Assembly (NCBI RefSeq): GCF_002632825.1
Contig: NZ_NJAJ01000010.1
Span: 62,001 to 126,000, forward strand
Reading direction: 5' to 3'
DNA from: Xenorhabdus stockiae
Lineage (GTDB): Bacteria > Pseudomonadota > Gammaproteobacteria > Enterobacterales > Enterobacteriaceae
Length of the DNA: 64,000 bases
In this document: piece after piece, positions 24,907-35,500 of the stretch
Position numbering within the stretch: position 1 is the first letter of the stretch
Layout: every line of letters begins with the position of its first letter
Position numbers and translations under genes: made by a program
Notes under the pieces: generated by a model
Seen by the model: the letters and a program-made list of their open reading frames with translations, nothing else
The model's database searches: none
What the model was told of the DNA's origin: nothing

Positions 24907-25638
24907 ATGAGCCAGATAGGAATGCGTCCGGCAGGAAGAGCAGTAGAGCAGGTTCGTCCTATTACAATCACCCGTAATTACACTAAACATGCGGAAGGCT
25001 CAGTTCTGGTTGAGTTTGGGGATACCAAGGTGTTATGTAATGCCTCCGTTGAAGAAGGGATCCCCCGTTTCCTGAAAGGTCAGGGGCAGGGCTGGATCAC
25101 AGCAGAATATGGGATGTTGCCGCGGGCGACAAATACCCGCAATGCCCGTGAAGCAGCAAGAGGCAAGCAGACTGGCCGTACAATGGAAATCCAGCGTCTG
25201 ATTGCCCGTTCATTGCGTGCGGCAGTCGATCTGAAAAAGCTGGGTGAATATACCATCACGCTGGACTGTGATGTTATTCAGGCAGATGGCGGCACGCGTA
25301 CTGCCGCGATTTCCGGTGCATGCGTGGCTCTGGTAGATGCACTGAATAAACTGGTTGCTGATGGCAAGCTGAAAGAAAGCCCGTTGAAGTCAATGGTAGC
25401 CGCAGTTTCTGTTGGTATCGTTGAAGGTGAAGGCCGTTGTGATTTGGAGTATGTAGAAGACTCTGCGGCTGAAACTGATATGAACGTCGTCATGATGGAT
25501 GATGGCCGGATGATTGAAGTTCAGGGCACGGCAGAAGGGGAACCATTCAGCCATGATGAACTGCTCTCATTGCTTTCCCTCGCAAAAGGGGGATTGGAAA
25601 CTATTTTTGCGGCGCAGCGAGATGCGCTAGAAAAGTAA
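24907..25638 (+). CDS. rph: Ribonuclease PH
   Basis: A 243-residue phosphorolytic 3'-5' exoribonuclease that trims tRNA 3' ends. Signatures are M-R-P-A-G-R near the start, the phosphate-binding [15 protein letters not shown] and [17 protein letters not shown] at eight-base spacing supports ATG 24907, adding five residues before the M-R-P-A-G-R start used in E. coli. It heads the rph-pyrE operon; translation of its end sets the pyrE attenuator. The gene is intact, unlike the frameshifted E. coli K-12 copy. Confidence 0.97.
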   Translation: MSQIGMRPAGRAVEQVRPITITRNYTKHAEGSVLVEFGDTKVLCNASVEEGIPRFLKGQGQGWITAEYGMLPRATNTRNAREAARGKQTGRTMEIQRLIARSLRAAVDLKKLGEYTITLDCDVIQADGGTRTAAISGACVALVDALNKLVADGKLKESPLKSMVAAVSVGIVEGEGRCDLEYVEDSAAETDMNVVMMDDGRMIEVQGTAEGEPFSHDELLSLLSLAKGGLETIFAAQRDALEK

Positions 25639-25645
25639 ATAGATC

Positions 25646-25670
25646 AGGCGGCTGAAGAGTCGCCTTTTTT
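25646..25670 (+). terminator. pyrE attenuator
   Basis: AGGCGGCT-gaag-AGTCGCCT (8-bp stem with one G-U pair) is followed by TTTTTT, just after the rph stop and 54 bp before pyrE. In E. coli the coupling of rph translation to UTP-sensitive transcription at this element controls pyrE. Confidence 0.85.
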
Positions 25671-25723
25671 ATGTCTGTAATAACCGCGACAAGAATGATA
25701 ATAATGCACAAAAGGAGAAACCC

Positions 25724-26365
25724 ATGAAAGCCTATCAGCGCGAATTTATTGAACTGGCACTGAAAAAACAAGTGCTGAAATTTGGCGAATTTACGCTGAA
25801 ATCCGGTCGTAAGAGCCCATATTTTTTCAATGCGGGTCTTTTTAATACCGGGCGTGATTTGGCATTGATTGGTCGTTTTTATGCTGCAGCATTACAGGAT
25901 AGTGGTATCCCGTGTGATCTGCTGTTCGGGCCAGCTTATAAAGGTATCCCAATCGCAACGACAACCGCTGTAGCATTGGCGGAGCATCATGATATTGATA
26001 TGCCTTATTGCTTTAACCGCAAAGAAGCGAAGGATCATGGAGAAGGCGGAACGCTGGTCGGTAGCCCACTGCAAGGCAGAGTCGTGGTGGTAGATGATGT
26101 GATAACTGCCGGAACTGCGATTCGTGAATCGATGGAAATCATCAAACAACACGGTGCAACGTTATCTGGCGTTATTTTGTGTCTGGATCGTCAGGAGCGC
26201 GGGCGTGAAACACTTTCAGCAATTCAGGAAGTTGAACGTGATTACCATTGTCAGGTCTTCTCTATCATTACTTTAAATGACTTGATCACTTATCTGCGGG
26301 AAAATCCGGAAATGCAGTCTCATTTGGAAGCTGTGGAAGCTTACCGTCGCGAGTATGGTATCTGA
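25724..26365 (+). CDS. pyrE: Orotate phosphoribosyltransferase
   Basis: A 213-residue enzyme of UMP synthesis (orotate + PRPP to OMP). It has the PRPP loop [13 protein letters not shown] (about residues 121-133), the flexible-loop region [13 protein letters not shown], and G-P-A-Y-K-G-I-P near 70. The length equals E. coli PyrE. AAGGAG precedes the ATG. It is controlled by the attenuator after rph. Confidence 0.97.
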   Translation: MKAYQREFIELALKKQVLKFGEFTLKSGRKSPYFFNAGLFNTGRDLALIGRFYAAALQDSGIPCDLLFGPAYKGIPIATTTAVALAEHHDIDMPYCFNRKEAKDHGEGGTLVGSPLQGRVVVVDDVITAGTAIRESMEIIKQHGATLSGVILCLDRQERGRETLSAIQEVERDYHCQVFSIITLNDLITYLRENPEMQSHLEAVEAYRREYGI

Positions 26366-26393
26366 TTGACAAGTTCTGCCGTAATAGCAGGTT

Positions 26394-26425
26394 AAAAAAA
26401 ATCCCTCGCCCAATGGTGGGCGGGG
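26394..26425 (-). terminator. Intrinsic terminator of slmA
   Basis: On the minus strand a stem of about 9 bp (core CGCCCA/TGGGCG) is followed by eight T. It lies 155 bp after the slmA stop, between the convergent pyrE and slmA. Confidence 0.8.
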
Positions 26426-26580
26426 TGAGTAGTAGAAATAACATTCCGTATATAATATGGCTGGAATGTCATTACTGAGCGATTGGGTAGTCAACTCAGC
26501 TAGCCAAATCATGTTAACACAAATTAATGTAAAAAAACGCCTGTTATCACATTTCTATCATGAAAAGTGGTAAGCGTGAT

Positions 26581-27180
26581 TTATTGTAATTGCGTTAATA
26601 TCAAAGGCCAGCGCACTTCAAACTCTTTCGTTGGTCGATAACGAAATTCAGAGCGAACGAAGCGAGAGAGCATTCCTTCACAAAAAGCCAGCAATTGTGA
26701 TGCCAGTACGGTTTCATCATAACTGAAACCCTGACCATCCCGTATTTTCTTCTCTTTTAAGATCTGGCGAAGCTGTACTTCAATGCGTTCAAACAGCTGG
26801 TTAATGCGACTTTGTAGCTTGTCCTGCTCAAACATCAGGGCATGGCCTGTCATGATACGGGTCAGCCCCGGGTTTTTTTCTGCAAAGCCTAAGATCAGCA
26901 TCAGGATTAACCGGAGTCGGGGAATAGTCTCTTTTTCATCCTGTAGGATGAGATTGATACGTGAAATCAAAGAGTCTTCAATGAACTCGATCAGGCTGTC
27001 AAACATCCGGGTTTTGCTTGGAAAATGACGATAAAGTGCGGCTTCAGAAACACCGACGTTGGCGGCAAGTTTTGCTGTGGTAATACGCTGGCTACCATCG
27101 CTGGATTCAAGCATATGTGCCAGTGCCTGCAAGATTTCTTCACGTCTGTTTTTCTTTTTTGTACGTTCTATTTCTGCCAT
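26581..27180 (-). CDS. slmA: Nucleoid occlusion factor SlmA (TetR family)
   Basis: A 199-residue TetR-fold DNA-binding protein that blocks FtsZ ring assembly over the nucleoid. The helix-turn-helix is [18 protein letters not shown] (about residues 34-51). [13 protein letters not shown] and [13 protein letters not shown] match E. coli SlmA. The open frame runs back to 27273, but those 31 residues are read from the adjoining ERIC repeat region and have no family counterpart. ATG 27180 gives the E. coli-like M-A-E start. Confidence 0.96.
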   Translation of the reverse strand: MAEIERTKKKNRREEILQALAHMLESSDGSQRITTAKLAANVGVSEAALYRHFPSKTRMFDSLIEFIEDSLISRINLILQDEKETIPRLRLILMLILGFAEKNPGLTRIMTGHALMFEQDKLQSRINQLFERIEVQLRQILKEKKIRDGQGFSYDETVLASQLLAFCEGMLSRFVRSEFRYRPTKEFEVRWPLILTQLQ

Positions 27181-27215
27181 GTCTGGTAATACCCCTGCTA
27201 AGACAGCAAAATATC

Positions 27216-27342
27216 TATACCTTTCGCCTTTCAAGCTGCCTCTTTGTTGGCTGCGCTCGTTCACCCCAGTCACATAGTTATCTATGCTTCTGGGGACTTT
27301 CTCCCTTGCCGCCGCGATGCAACTTGAAATCCATTGGGTATA
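27216..27342 (+). repeat. ERIC element, full length (127 bp)
   Basis: This copy is 127 bp from TATACC to GGTATA and nearly identical to that at 15625-15751, in the same orientation. It sits in the slmA upstream region, between slmA and dut, so it is probably transcribed as part of the slmA leader. A second GATTGGGTATA end-like fragment lies about 20 bp further on. Confidence 0.92.
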
Positions 27343-27436
27343 AATCGCAACTCAAAACTGATTGGGTATACATTTTGCCCATGCAAAGATGGGCAAAAAT
27401 ATAAAAGTAGTTTGATGGTATCAGGCGTTAGGAAAA

Positions 27437-27895
27437 TTATTGACGACCGGAATGACCAAAACCACCACTGCCACGTTCACTGCTTTCAAAATCTTCTACC
27501 AAGTTAAACTCAGCCTGAACAACGGGCACAATCACCATTTGTGCAATGCGTTCTCCCGGTTCAATGACGAAGGTTTTATCTCCGCGGTTCCAGACAGAAA
27601 CCATCAGTTGACCTTGATAGTCAGAGTCAATCAGCCCGACTAGATTACCCAGTACTACCCCGTGTTTATGGCCCAGACCAGAGCGGGGGAGGATGACAGC
27701 AGCGAGTTGTTCATCCGCGATATGGATAGCCAGCCCCGTGGGAAGAAGTTCAGTCTGACCGGGAGCCAGTTCCACTGCATTATCCAGACAAGCACGTAAA
27801 TCTAAACCCGCAGAACCAGGAGTAGCGTAAGTTGGTAAAGGAAATTCTTGTCCGATGCGGGGATCAAGGATTTTAACGTCGATTTTTTTCATCAT
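27437..27895 (-). CDS. dut: dUTP diphosphatase
   Basis: A 152-residue trimeric dUTPase, making dUMP and keeping uracil out of DNA. It carries the five motifs, including [27 protein letters not shown] and the C-terminal [10 protein letters not shown]. It overlaps the end of coaBC by 23 bp, as in E. coli, indicating co-transcription and coupled translation. Confidence 0.97.
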   Translation of the reverse strand: MMKKIDVKILDPRIGQEFPLPTYATPGSAGLDLRACLDNAVELAPGQTELLPTGLAIHIADEQLAAVILPRSGLGHKHGVVLGNLVGLIDSDYQGQLMVSVWNRGDKTFVIEPGERIAQMVIVPVVQAEFNLVEDFESSERGSGGFGHSGRQ

Positions 27896-29117
27896 AGCGT
27901 TTGAATATCTCGTCTAATAAGCGGTGGCTGAGTTGTAATTTACCACTGTGCGGTAAATTAATGCTGCCATCATGCCAGAACAGCTGTAATGCGTTGGTAT
28001 CACTGTTAAAGCCGTGTTCAGCCAGCGATACATCGTTCGCGCAAATCAGGTCCAGATTCTTCTGCCTGAGTTTTCCACGGGCGTATTCTTCCACATTCCG
28101 GGTTTCGGCTGCAAATCCAACGACAAAGGGGCGATGTTTTTCCATTGCCGCAACACTCGCTACGATGTCAGGATTTTTGACTAATGTATAGGTGATTTCA
28201 TCACCCTGTTTCTTGAGTTTTTCGGTTGCAGTCTGCTTGAAGCGATAATCAGAGACGGCAGCACAGCCGATGAAAATATGCTGTGAAGCAGCGGTTTCCT
28301 GTACTTGTTTGTACATTTCCAGTGCGCTGGTGACATCAATACGTTTGACGTTCAGAGGCGTAGGTAAATTAACAGGTCCGGTAATCAACGTGACTTCCGC
28401 ACCACGCTCCGCCGCTGCCTGAGCGATAGAAAAACCCATTTTTCCGGAACTATGATTAGTAATAAAACGGACAGGATCTAATGCCTCACGAGTCGGGCCG
28501 GCAGTAATTGTGATTTGAAGGCCCATCAAATCTCTGACAGGGTTTAAGTGCTGGGTTGCCCGCTCGACAATCTCCATCGGTTCAATCATTCTTCCCGGCC
28601 CTACATCACCACAGGCCTGACTGCCTTCATCCGGACCCCAAATCAGCACATTACGCCCTCTTAGTATGTTGAGGTTATGCTGAGTGGCTTGGGCGCGGTA
28701 CATTTGCTGGTTCATTGCAGGAACAACTGCCAGAGGTGCTGCTGAAGCCAGGCAAATAGTCGTTACTAAATCGTTTGCCATACCAGCACTTAAACGGGCC
28801 AGCAGATCGGCGGTAGCAGGGGCAAGAATGATCAAGTCAGCCCATTTCGCCAGTTCAATATGCCCCATAGCCGCTTCTGCCGCTGGGTCTAAAAGATCAT
28901 CAGAAACCGGATGGCCTGAGACGGCCTGTAATGTCAGAGGAGTAATAAAAGCTTCTGCTGCTGGTGTCATCACTACGCGCACTTGTGCGCCGCGATCGCG
29001 TAAACGACGTACCAGCTCCGCTGTTTTATAAGCAGCAATACCGCCACTGATACCGAGCACAATCTGTTTACCAGAAAGATGCTTACCAGAAAGTTCGTTG
29101 CCGGAAAGTCCTGCCAT
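27873..29117 (-). CDS. coaBC: Bifunctional CoaBC (phosphopantothenoylcysteine synthetase/decarboxylase)
   Basis: A 414-residue two-domain enzyme of coenzyme A synthesis. The N-terminal flavin-dependent decarboxylase CoaC (about residues 16-190) has [10 protein letters not shown], the active-site S-G-H-P-V-S and P-A-M-N-Q-Q-M. The C-terminal synthetase CoaB (about 195-410) has [13 protein letters not shown] and K-N-P-D-I-V. The open frame extends to 29246, but AGGTGG nine bases before ATG 29117 and family alignment set the start. The N-terminus holds three copies of a five-residue unit ([15 protein letters not shown]) from a 15-bp tandem repeat. Confidence 0.96.
   Translation of the reverse strand: MAGLSGNELSGKHLSGKQIVLGISGGIAAYKTAELVRRLRDRGAQVRVVMTPAAEAFITPLTLQAVSGHPVSDDLLDPAAEAAMGHIELAKWADLIILAPATADLLARLSAGMANDLVTTICLASAAPLAVVPAMNQQMYRAQATQHNLNILRGRNVLIWGPDEGSQACGDVGPGRMIEPMEIVERATQHLNPVRDLMGLQITITAGPTREALDPVRFITNHSSGKMGFSIAQAAAERGAEVTLITGPVNLPTPLNVKRIDVTSALEMYKQVQETAASQHIFIGCAAVSDYRFKQTATEKLKKQGDEITYTLVKNPDIVASVAAMEKHRPFVVGFAAETRNVEEYARGKLRQKNLDLICANDVSLAEHGFNSDTNALQLFWHDGSINLPHSGKLQLSHRLLDEIFKRYDEKNRR
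29064..29108. repeat. Three 15-bp tandem repeats at the start of coaBC
   Basis: Units 29064-29078, 29079-29093 and 29094-29108 share the core TACCAGAAAG/TGCCGGAAAG. They are in frame and add about ten residues before the conserved [10 protein letters not shown], where E. coli has one copy-like segment. Confidence 0.75.
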
Positions 29118-29364
29118 TCTGATTGTCCACCTGTAAGTTACGATTACCAAGATTCTATCATAAGAAAATAAGGTACTGAGAATATGGCGTTGAGAACGCC
29201 TCTGTTTTGTTATGACTAAATGACAAGTTTGCGAAGCGTTACGCAAAGCATAAGAATGGCTCTGGCGGTCGTTTTTTCATCATGGGATATTAGCGATGTG
29301 AGTATCAGCAGTATGCGCCATGATGGCTGTTCACCAGACATAGGATAAGTAAAAGGGGGAGCGA

Positions 29365-30057
29365 ATGGATATCACGATGGTGGAAAAAAGCGATGAAGTG
29401 AATTCAGATCTCGCTCCCCGGGAGAAACTGCTGGCATATGGTGCAGTTGCTCTGACGGATGCAGAGCTGTTAGCGATATTTTTACGCACAGGAGCCAGAG
29501 GTGTGCCTGTTGTACAAATGGCAGAGCATTTATTGCAATCATTCGGTTCTCTGTACCATCTGCTTTCAGCTGATTATGCTGATTTTTGTTCGCATAAAGG
29601 CATGGGATTATGCAAATATGTGCAGTTACAAGCAGTTTCTGAATTGGCAAAGCGTTTCTTCTCCAGCCAATTTATCCATGAAGATGTGATGAGCAGCCCG
29701 GTGGCAACCCAAAATTATTTGCAGGATTTATTATCCTGGCAGGATCGGGAGATTTTTGTCGTCCTGTTTTTGACAAATCAGCATAAAGTCATTTGTCATG
29801 ATGAAATGTTTAAAGGAACGATAAACAAAGTTGAAGTCCACCCGCGTGAAATTGTAAAACAGGCAGTTAAAGTAAATGCTGCATCAATTATCCTGGCCCA
29901 TAATCACCCTTCCGGCAACCCAGAGCCTAGTCTGGCGGACAAACTGGTAACAGAAAAAATCATTGAGGCTTGTGATTTAATCGGGGTTAAAGTTTTAGAT
30001 CATATTGTTATTGGCAAACAATATTGTGTTTCATTTGTAGAAAGAGGCTGGATTTAA
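29365..30057 (+). CDS. radC: RadC-family JAMM metalloprotein
   Basis: A 230-residue RadC/DUF2466 protein. A helix-hairpin-helix-like region lies at about residues 20-110, then an MPN/JAMM zinc domain with [14 protein letters not shown] (about 177-190) and L-D-H-I-V-I-G. The end is F-V-E-R-G-W-I, as in E. coli. Despite the name, a DNA-repair role is not supported for the family and its function is open. Position between coaBC (divergent) and rpmB is the conserved order. Confidence 0.93.
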   Translation: MDITMVEKSDEVNSDLAPREKLLAYGAVALTDAELLAIFLRTGARGVPVVQMAEHLLQSFGSLYHLLSADYADFCSHKGMGLCKYVQLQAVSELAKRFFSSQFIHEDVMSSPVATQNYLQDLLSWQDREIFVVLFLTNQHKVICHDEMFKGTINKVEVHPREIVKQAVKVNAASIILAHNHPSGNPEPSLADKLVTEKIIEACDLIGVKVLDHIVIGKQYCVSFVERGWI

Positions 30058-30100
30058 TACGGTTTTTGCACGAACCGATCAGATCTTAGCTGTTCGGGAC

Positions 30101-30129
30101 TTGAGCATCGGCGAATGAGGGCGTATACT
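30101..30129 (+). promoter_or_regulatory. Promoter of rpmBG
   Basis: TTGAGC (30101-30106), a 17-bp spacer and TATACT (30124-30129) form a strong sigma-70 site. Transcripts would carry a structured leader of about 185 nt before rpmB. Confidence 0.8.
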
Positions 30130-30163
30130 ACGCCACCTTTGAGGATCTTGGGCCTGGCGAGAA

Positions 30164-30253
30164 GAGCCTATCTCAGTGAGTTTTTTGCTGAGAGATTGTG
30201 AGTCTTTTCAGCAACGTTTTTTATCAGTAAAGAAAATTTGCTGAGATGGGCTC
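30164..30253 (+). promoter_or_regulatory. Structured 5' leader of rpmBG
   Basis: A long-range stem pairs 30164-30176 with 30241-30253 (13 bp, one G-U). It encloses a nested hairpin with arms TTGCTGA and TCAGCAA. It lies between the promoter and the L28 start. Ribosomal-protein leaders often bind their product, so autoregulation is possible but unproven. Confidence 0.55.
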
Positions 30254-30298
30254 CTAAGCCTGACGAGGCGGCCATACCCAATACAAAGCTCGAGCTGA

Positions 30299-30556
<258 letters not shown>

Positions 30557-30564
30557 GGAGCTGA

Positions 30565-30735
<171 letters not shown>

Positions 30736-30750
30736 TTTTAGTGGATTGAA

Positions 30751-30779
30751 AAAGCCCAGCAAATTGCTGGGCTTTTTTA
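30751..30779 (+). terminator. Terminator of rpmBG
   Basis: A perfect 12-bp stem (30751-30762 with 30764-30775) ends in a T-run. It is a textbook intrinsic terminator 15 bp after rpmG. Confidence 0.92.
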
Positions 30780-30898
30780 TGCCTGATGCAATTGAAACCT
30801 TCATATATTTAGACGGATACGGTTACTCGTGAACGTAAACAGTCGTTCAGTTATACTACGTTTTTTTGATATATGAATCGTCAGGCGTGACTCTGAAA

Positions 30899-32011
30899 AT
30901 GACTAGAAAAACCTTAAATATCTTACACACAGAATCATCATGTGGTTGGGGAGGGCAGGAGATTCGTATTCTGACGGAATCTCAGGGTATGATGCGCCGT
31001 GGACATCATGTGGTTATCATTTGCTGTCCTACTTCTACACTTTATCGTGAGGCTCACCATTATGGTGTTCCTGTTGTGGCATTGCCGATTGAAAAAAAAC
31101 GCTTCTCATGTTTTACAGCAATGCGTCGTTGGTTAAAGGCGGAAGGCCAACGGTTTGATGTCATTAACACCCACAGTTCGACCGATTCCTGGCTGGTAGC
31201 TGCGGCGAGTGCCACATTAAAGGGCATGCCCCCGATAGTCCGGACCCGACATGTTTCCACCAATGTTTCAACTTCCATAGCGACCCGCTGGCTTTATTTG
31301 CAGTCTAGCCGCCATATCGTGACGACTGGAGAAAAGTTGCGCCAGTCTCTGCACACAAACAATCGTTACCCTTTACCCCACATGACATCTGTCCCAACCG
31401 GCATTGATCTGACCCGTTTTCATCCTGAAAATAAACAGGATTGCCGTCAACGTATTGGAATTGCAGATAAACCGACAATTGGGATTGTGGCAACAATGCG
31501 CACTTGGAAGGGGCACCGCTATCTGTTGGATAGCTGGAAAGCACTCCATCAACGTTATCCGGAGTGGCAATTACTGTTTGTTGGCGACGGGCCACAGCGA
31601 AAAAATCTTGAACCATGGGTTAAGCAGGAAGGCCTGACGGATAGTGTTATCTTTCTTGGCAATCGGCAGGATGTACCGGACTGTTTAAACTCAATGGATA
31701 TTTTTGCATTGCCTTCTTTTGGTAACGAAGGAGTACCGCAAGGTATTATGCAGGCAATGGCCTGTGGTTTACCGGTCATATCGACATCGGTTGGCGCGAT
31801 TTCTGAGGCTGTGATTGATGGTGAAACTGGCTATATTATCGAGCCTAAGTGTGTCGAACAATTAACGGATCAGTTAGAATTGCTAATAAGAAATGCAGAA
31901 CTACGTTTACAGATGGGAGATGCTTCACTGAAACGAGCAATATCTGAATTTGGTATGGATAATATGCTGGATAAAATGGAGTCTATATTTATTACCAGTG
32001 GCAGAAAATAG
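30899..32011 (+). CDS. GT4-family glycosyltransferase, LPS core
   Basis: A 370-residue GT-B glycosyltransferase of family GT4. It has the N-terminal W-G-G-Q-E-I-R acceptor loop (near residue 19), a linker, then the GT4 donor domain with L-L-F-V-G-D-G-P-Q and G-V-P-Q-G-I-M-Q-A-M-A-C-G-L-P-V-I (the E-x7-E-like element has Gln where Glu is usual in the first position). It probably adds a sugar to the LPS core. It leads a set of four co-directional transferases before mutM. TTG 30866 and GTG 30887 extend the frame; ATG 30899 is preferred but its Shine-Dalgarno is weak. Donor and acceptor are not readable. Confidence 0.85.
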   Translation: MTRKTLNILHTESSCGWGGQEIRILTESQGMMRRGHHVVIICCPTSTLYREAHHYGVPVVALPIEKKRFSCFTAMRRWLKAEGQRFDVINTHSSTDSWLVAAASATLKGMPPIVRTRHVSTNVSTSIATRWLYLQSSRHIVTTGEKLRQSLHTNNRYPLPHMTSVPTGIDLTRFHPENKQDCRQRIGIADKPTIGIVATMRTWKGHRYLLDSWKALHQRYPEWQLLFVGDGPQRKNLEPWVKQEGLTDSVIFLGNRQDVPDCLNSMDIFALPSFGNEGVPQGIMQAMACGLPVISTSVGAISEAVIDGETGYIIEPKCVEQLTDQLELLIRNAELRLQMGDASLKRAISEFGMDNMLDKMESIFITSGRK

Positions 32012-32164
32012 TAATTTATGCTCTTATCATTGCTTTATCAAATACAGCATGAATTATTATATTAAAGAAAAATTGATAGTTAGTTTCACCAATACATATT
32101 AAATAACCTTGACCTCGGTTCTTTTGAGTAATCTCTTTAATGGATAATTTTATAATTCATCATT

Positions 32165-33163
32165 ATGCAGCCTAAAAATATTTTGATCATCAATATTGCA
32201 CGTTTTGGTGATACATTACTCGTCACACCAGTCATTCGAGCTTTGAAACTAAGCTGGCCGGAAGCCAATATTGATGTATTGGCGCATAAAAGAACAAAAG
32301 AGATCCTTGAGAATATTGATGAAATTAATTCAATAATTGCTTTTTCAAAAACAAAAGCGAAGTGGAGAGGATGGTTTTCTCGTCATAGCTATGATTTGGC
32401 ATTGGTATATAGTAATGATAAGCCATTGCTACAATATGCCAGAAGAAAAGCGAATGTTGTTGTTTGTTTTTCTGAACATTCCCGTCAAACTTTAAATGAA
32501 TTATCTGTAGAAAAACCGCAGGAGCTCATGCAGGCTCAGCAGGAAAGAGCGTTATTAGCGAATGCCCTTGGTATTGAGATTCATGATTGGCGGTTGAAGT
32601 ATTGTGTAAGTCCGAGTGAAGCAAAGTATGCCTACTCTTTTTTGCATCTCCACGGGCTTGAAGATAAATTAAGGATTGGCTTCCAGTTACAAAGTTTTCC
32701 AGCAAAATCTTATCGTGACTGGCCAGTAGACTCTTTTCATGAACTAGCTGAACGAATTTATTCTCATTACCCGTCAGCTTCTATTTTACTACTGGGCAGT
32801 CAGGATAGTGCTGAAGTGGCAGAACGTTTGTCTGAGCAATTAGGCGCACAAAGGTGTATATCTCTGGCTGGAAAAACGACGATGCGTCAAAATGCGGCGA
32901 TTATAAGTCAACTGAGTTTATATGTTGGTGTTGATACGGGAACAACGCATTTGGCCGGAGCATTGGCGATACCAATGGTTGCTATGTACCATAGCTTTCA
33001 TCCCGGTCGCTTTCTTGCTCCACAACAGCATGCAAAATTGGCTGTCATCGAGCATCCGGTGGATTATCGTCAGGCAACTCGCGAAGATCATATGTCAGAT
33101 ATATCGGTGGAACAGGTCTGGCAATCAGTGAAAAGCATATTGGAAGCCGAAGACAAAGGATAA
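32165..33163 (+). CDS. GT9-family heptosyltransferase-like protein
   Basis: A 332-residue family GT9 protein. The N-terminal I-L-I-I-N-I-A-R-F-G-D-T-L-L-V-T-P-V-I matches the heptosyltransferase start, and the C-terminal donor site shows V-G-V-D-T-G-T-T-H-L-A-G-A-L. GT9 enzymes transfer heptose from ADP-heptose to the LPS inner core. This is one of five GT9 genes in the window. It is separate from WaaC, WaaF and WaaQ and most likely builds an outer-core heptose. It is co-directional with the following GT4 gene, 8 bp away. Confidence 0.87.
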   Translation: MQPKNILIINIARFGDTLLVTPVIRALKLSWPEANIDVLAHKRTKEILENIDEINSIIAFSKTKAKWRGWFSRHSYDLALVYSNDKPLLQYARRKANVVVCFSEHSRQTLNELSVEKPQELMQAQQERALLANALGIEIHDWRLKYCVSPSEAKYAYSFLHLHGLEDKLRIGFQLQSFPAKSYRDWPVDSFHELAERIYSHYPSASILLLGSQDSAEVAERLSEQLGAQRCISLAGKTTMRQNAAIISQLSLYVGVDTGTTHLAGALAIPMVAMYHSFHPGRFLAPQQHAKLAVIEHPVDYRQATREDHMSDISVEQVWQSVKSILEAEDKG

Positions 33164-33171
33164 TAAAAACG

Positions 33172-34275
33172 ATGAAAATAGGGTTTATTGATGTCACCGT
33201 GACGATGTCCTATGGTGGTATTCAGACCGCAGTTTGGGAGCTAGCGAAGGCGTTGACTGACGCAGGGCATGAGATCCATATTTTCGGAGGTACAGGGGAT
33301 ATTAAACCAGAATTGGGCAATCGACATATTCGGGTCCATACTTTCCCATTTATTCCCAGAGAACGTGTAATCAATATCGGTCGTCGTTTCCAGAGAATTG
33401 TTGAACGTTACTCGTTTGCCCGCCACGCCCGTGAAGCGGTGATTGCTGAAAATTTTGACTGGGTCATACTGACGAAACCTTTTGATTTTTTCTGGCCTAG
33501 AATGATGCCAACTCATTCCCGTACTAAGTTTTGTTATATGAGCGGGGGAACCAGCTTTTTTAAAGGTGATCGGCTGTTAGGGAAAAAAATATCAGCTTGG
33601 GCCGCCTGTAGCCATTTTAACGGTTGGCAGATTCAGCATCATTTCAAACAATTTCCAAATGTTATCTACAATGGAGTAGATATTGATAAATTTAAACCCG
33701 CTCACTCTGATGTCAGGAGCAAGCTGGGGATCCATGAAAATACGTTTTTGCTGACTTTTGCTGGCCGCTTAGTGGGCTGGAAAGGTATGAAAGTTGCTAT
33801 CAAAGCAATGGCCTTGCTGCGAGATAAGGATGTTAAATTATTAATTATTGGCGCAGGTGAAGAACTAAAGCAACTTGAAAGAAAAGTTGCTGAGTTAAGA
33901 TTAGAACAATCAGTGATTTTCCATCCTCCTGTTAGCCATGACCAATTACCTGAGTTTTATGCCGCAGGGGATGCTGGGATATTTCCGAGTATTGGCGATG
34001 AAGCATTCGGTATTACTATTGCAGAGGCAATGGCATGCGGACGTCCTGTTATTGCCAGTTATATCGGTGGAATACCTGAAGTGGTGGGAAATGAAAACCA
34101 GTCTGGTATTCTGGTCGCACCGGGTAGTGAGACGGCTATTGCCGGAGCCGTTAATCATCTCCTTTCTTTACCGGATAGAGGAAAAGATATGGGGAAACGT
34201 GCTCGTCAAAGAATAGAAACCCTGTATACCTGGGAGCATTCTGCAAACCGTTTATTAGACACTATAAAAAAATAA
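33172..34275 (+). CDS. GT4-family glycosyltransferase, LPS core
   Basis: A 367-residue GT4 enzyme. It begins with an acceptor domain showing S-Y-G-G-I-Q-T-A-V-W-E-L-A (about residues 13-25). Its donor domain has A-G-R-L-V-G-W-K-G, I-G-A-G-E-E and the diagnostic E-A-F-G-I-T-I-A-E-A-M-A-C-G-R-P-V-I (retaining E-x7-E). Its stop overlaps the next gene's start by 1 base (TAATG), so the two are translationally coupled. The sugar specificity is unknown. Confidence 0.88.
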   Translation: MKIGFIDVTVTMSYGGIQTAVWELAKALTDAGHEIHIFGGTGDIKPELGNRHIRVHTFPFIPRERVINIGRRFQRIVERYSFARHAREAVIAENFDWVILTKPFDFFWPRMMPTHSRTKFCYMSGGTSFFKGDRLLGKKISAWAACSHFNGWQIQHHFKQFPNVIYNGVDIDKFKPAHSDVRSKLGIHENTFLLTFAGRLVGWKGMKVAIKAMALLRDKDVKLLIIGAGEELKQLERKVAELRLEQSVIFHPPVSHDQLPEFYAAGDAGIFPSIGDEAFGITIAEAMACGRPVIASYIGGIPEVVGNENQSGILVAPGSETAIAGAVNHLLSLPDRGKDMGKRARQRIETLYTWEHSANRLLDTIKK

Positions 34276-35450
34276 TGAAGATTGCTTATATTGACCCTTA
34301 CCCTGTACCTGATTTTCGAGTTGCTTCACTGCAAATTTTGCAGAATGTGGATGCTTTTGCTCGTCAGGGGCACGAGGTTTGTTTGATTACACCTGCTGGC
34401 CAAAATGATGTCGAGGAGATCCTCGGCAGAAAATTACCTTCCTCTGTTGAATTAATTGCTTTGCGTGATATGCGCCGTAGATGGTATTTTCCTGTCAACA
34501 CGCAAAAATTATTTTATTTTCAGGTTTCCTGTTGGTTGCGAAAACATAAGATAGATGCCATTTTTACTCGCAATATTAAGATGGCTAATTATCTGTTGCA
34601 CAAACACCCTGATATTCCTCACTTCTTTGAAAGCCATGAAATTTTTTCTCAGTCCTTTAAAGAATCTCATGGTATTAGTACTTATGTTAATAAGCGCAAA
34701 TACTCTAAACTAAGAAAAATTGAGCAGCACGTTTATCAGCGTGCCAGAGCTGTTTTTGTGCTGACTTCACTACTGCGTGATGACATTTATACAGAATATT
34801 GTGTAAAAACGCCGATTATTGTTGCACCTGATGGTGTTGATCTGTTGGCAGTTGAAGAAACAAAAATGGCCTCTTCTGGTAAGCAATACCAGAAAGGAGA
34901 AACAACACAGGTATTGTATCTGGGTAGTTTGCACCGCTGGAAAGGTGTACCGACTGCCATGAAATCGATGTGTTACCTAAATAATGCGGTATTGAATATA
35001 GCTGGCGGAAATAGTGAGCAGATTGAGCAGCTAAAATTTGTAGCACAGCAGATTGGTGTCAGTGACAGAGTCAATTTTATGGGGTTTATCCATCCTAAAG
35101 ATCGTTTTCAAGTCATTGCAGATAATGATATTTGCATCCTGCCATTGACAAAAACCAGCATTGGTAGCCGTTATACTTCCCCCCTTAAACTTTTTGAATA
35201 TATGGCAATGGGAAAACCCGTTGTTATTTCTGATTTTCCTTCCATTCGTGATGCTGTTGATGAGAAGTCAGTGAGTTTTGCCCACAGTGAAAACGCAGAA
35301 AGTTTTGCGCAACAAATTCAATTATTAATTGATAACCCGGCTGAAATAGAGCTCAAAACGGAACACTCCCAGAGATTGGTTGAGGAGCATTTTAATTGGG
35401 ATCAACGAGCAAAATTAATTATGCAGGAGATAGAGAAAAATCTTTCTTGA
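34275..35450 (+). CDS. GT4-family glycosyltransferase, LPS core
   Basis: A 391-residue GT4 enzyme with the donor-domain signatures L-G-S-L-H-R-W-K-G-V-P, N-I-A-G-G-N-S and S-P-L-K-L-F-E-Y-M-A-M-G-K-P-V-V. It starts in a one-base overlap with the preceding transferase and is last of the four genes before mutM. It has H-E-I-F-S-Q-S near residue 120 in the acceptor domain. No sugar can be assigned. Confidence 0.87.
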   Translation: MKIAYIDPYPVPDFRVASLQILQNVDAFARQGHEVCLITPAGQNDVEEILGRKLPSSVELIALRDMRRRWYFPVNTQKLFYFQVSCWLRKHKIDAIFTRNIKMANYLLHKHPDIPHFFESHEIFSQSFKESHGISTYVNKRKYSKLRKIEQHVYQRARAVFVLTSLLRDDIYTEYCVKTPIIVAPDGVDLLAVEETKMASSGKQYQKGETTQVLYLGSLHRWKGVPTAMKSMCYLNNAVLNIAGGNSEQIEQLKFVAQQIGVSDRVNFMGFIHPKDRFQVIADNDICILPLTKTSIGSRYTSPLKLFEYMAMGKPVVISDFPSIRDAVDEKSVSFAHSENAESFAQQIQLLIDNPAEIELKTEHSQRLVEEHFNWDQRAKLIMQEIEKNLS

Positions 35451-35500
35451 GTATAATCTGCTGAGATAGGTGCTGTAGAACGTTTATCCAAGGAGTAAAT

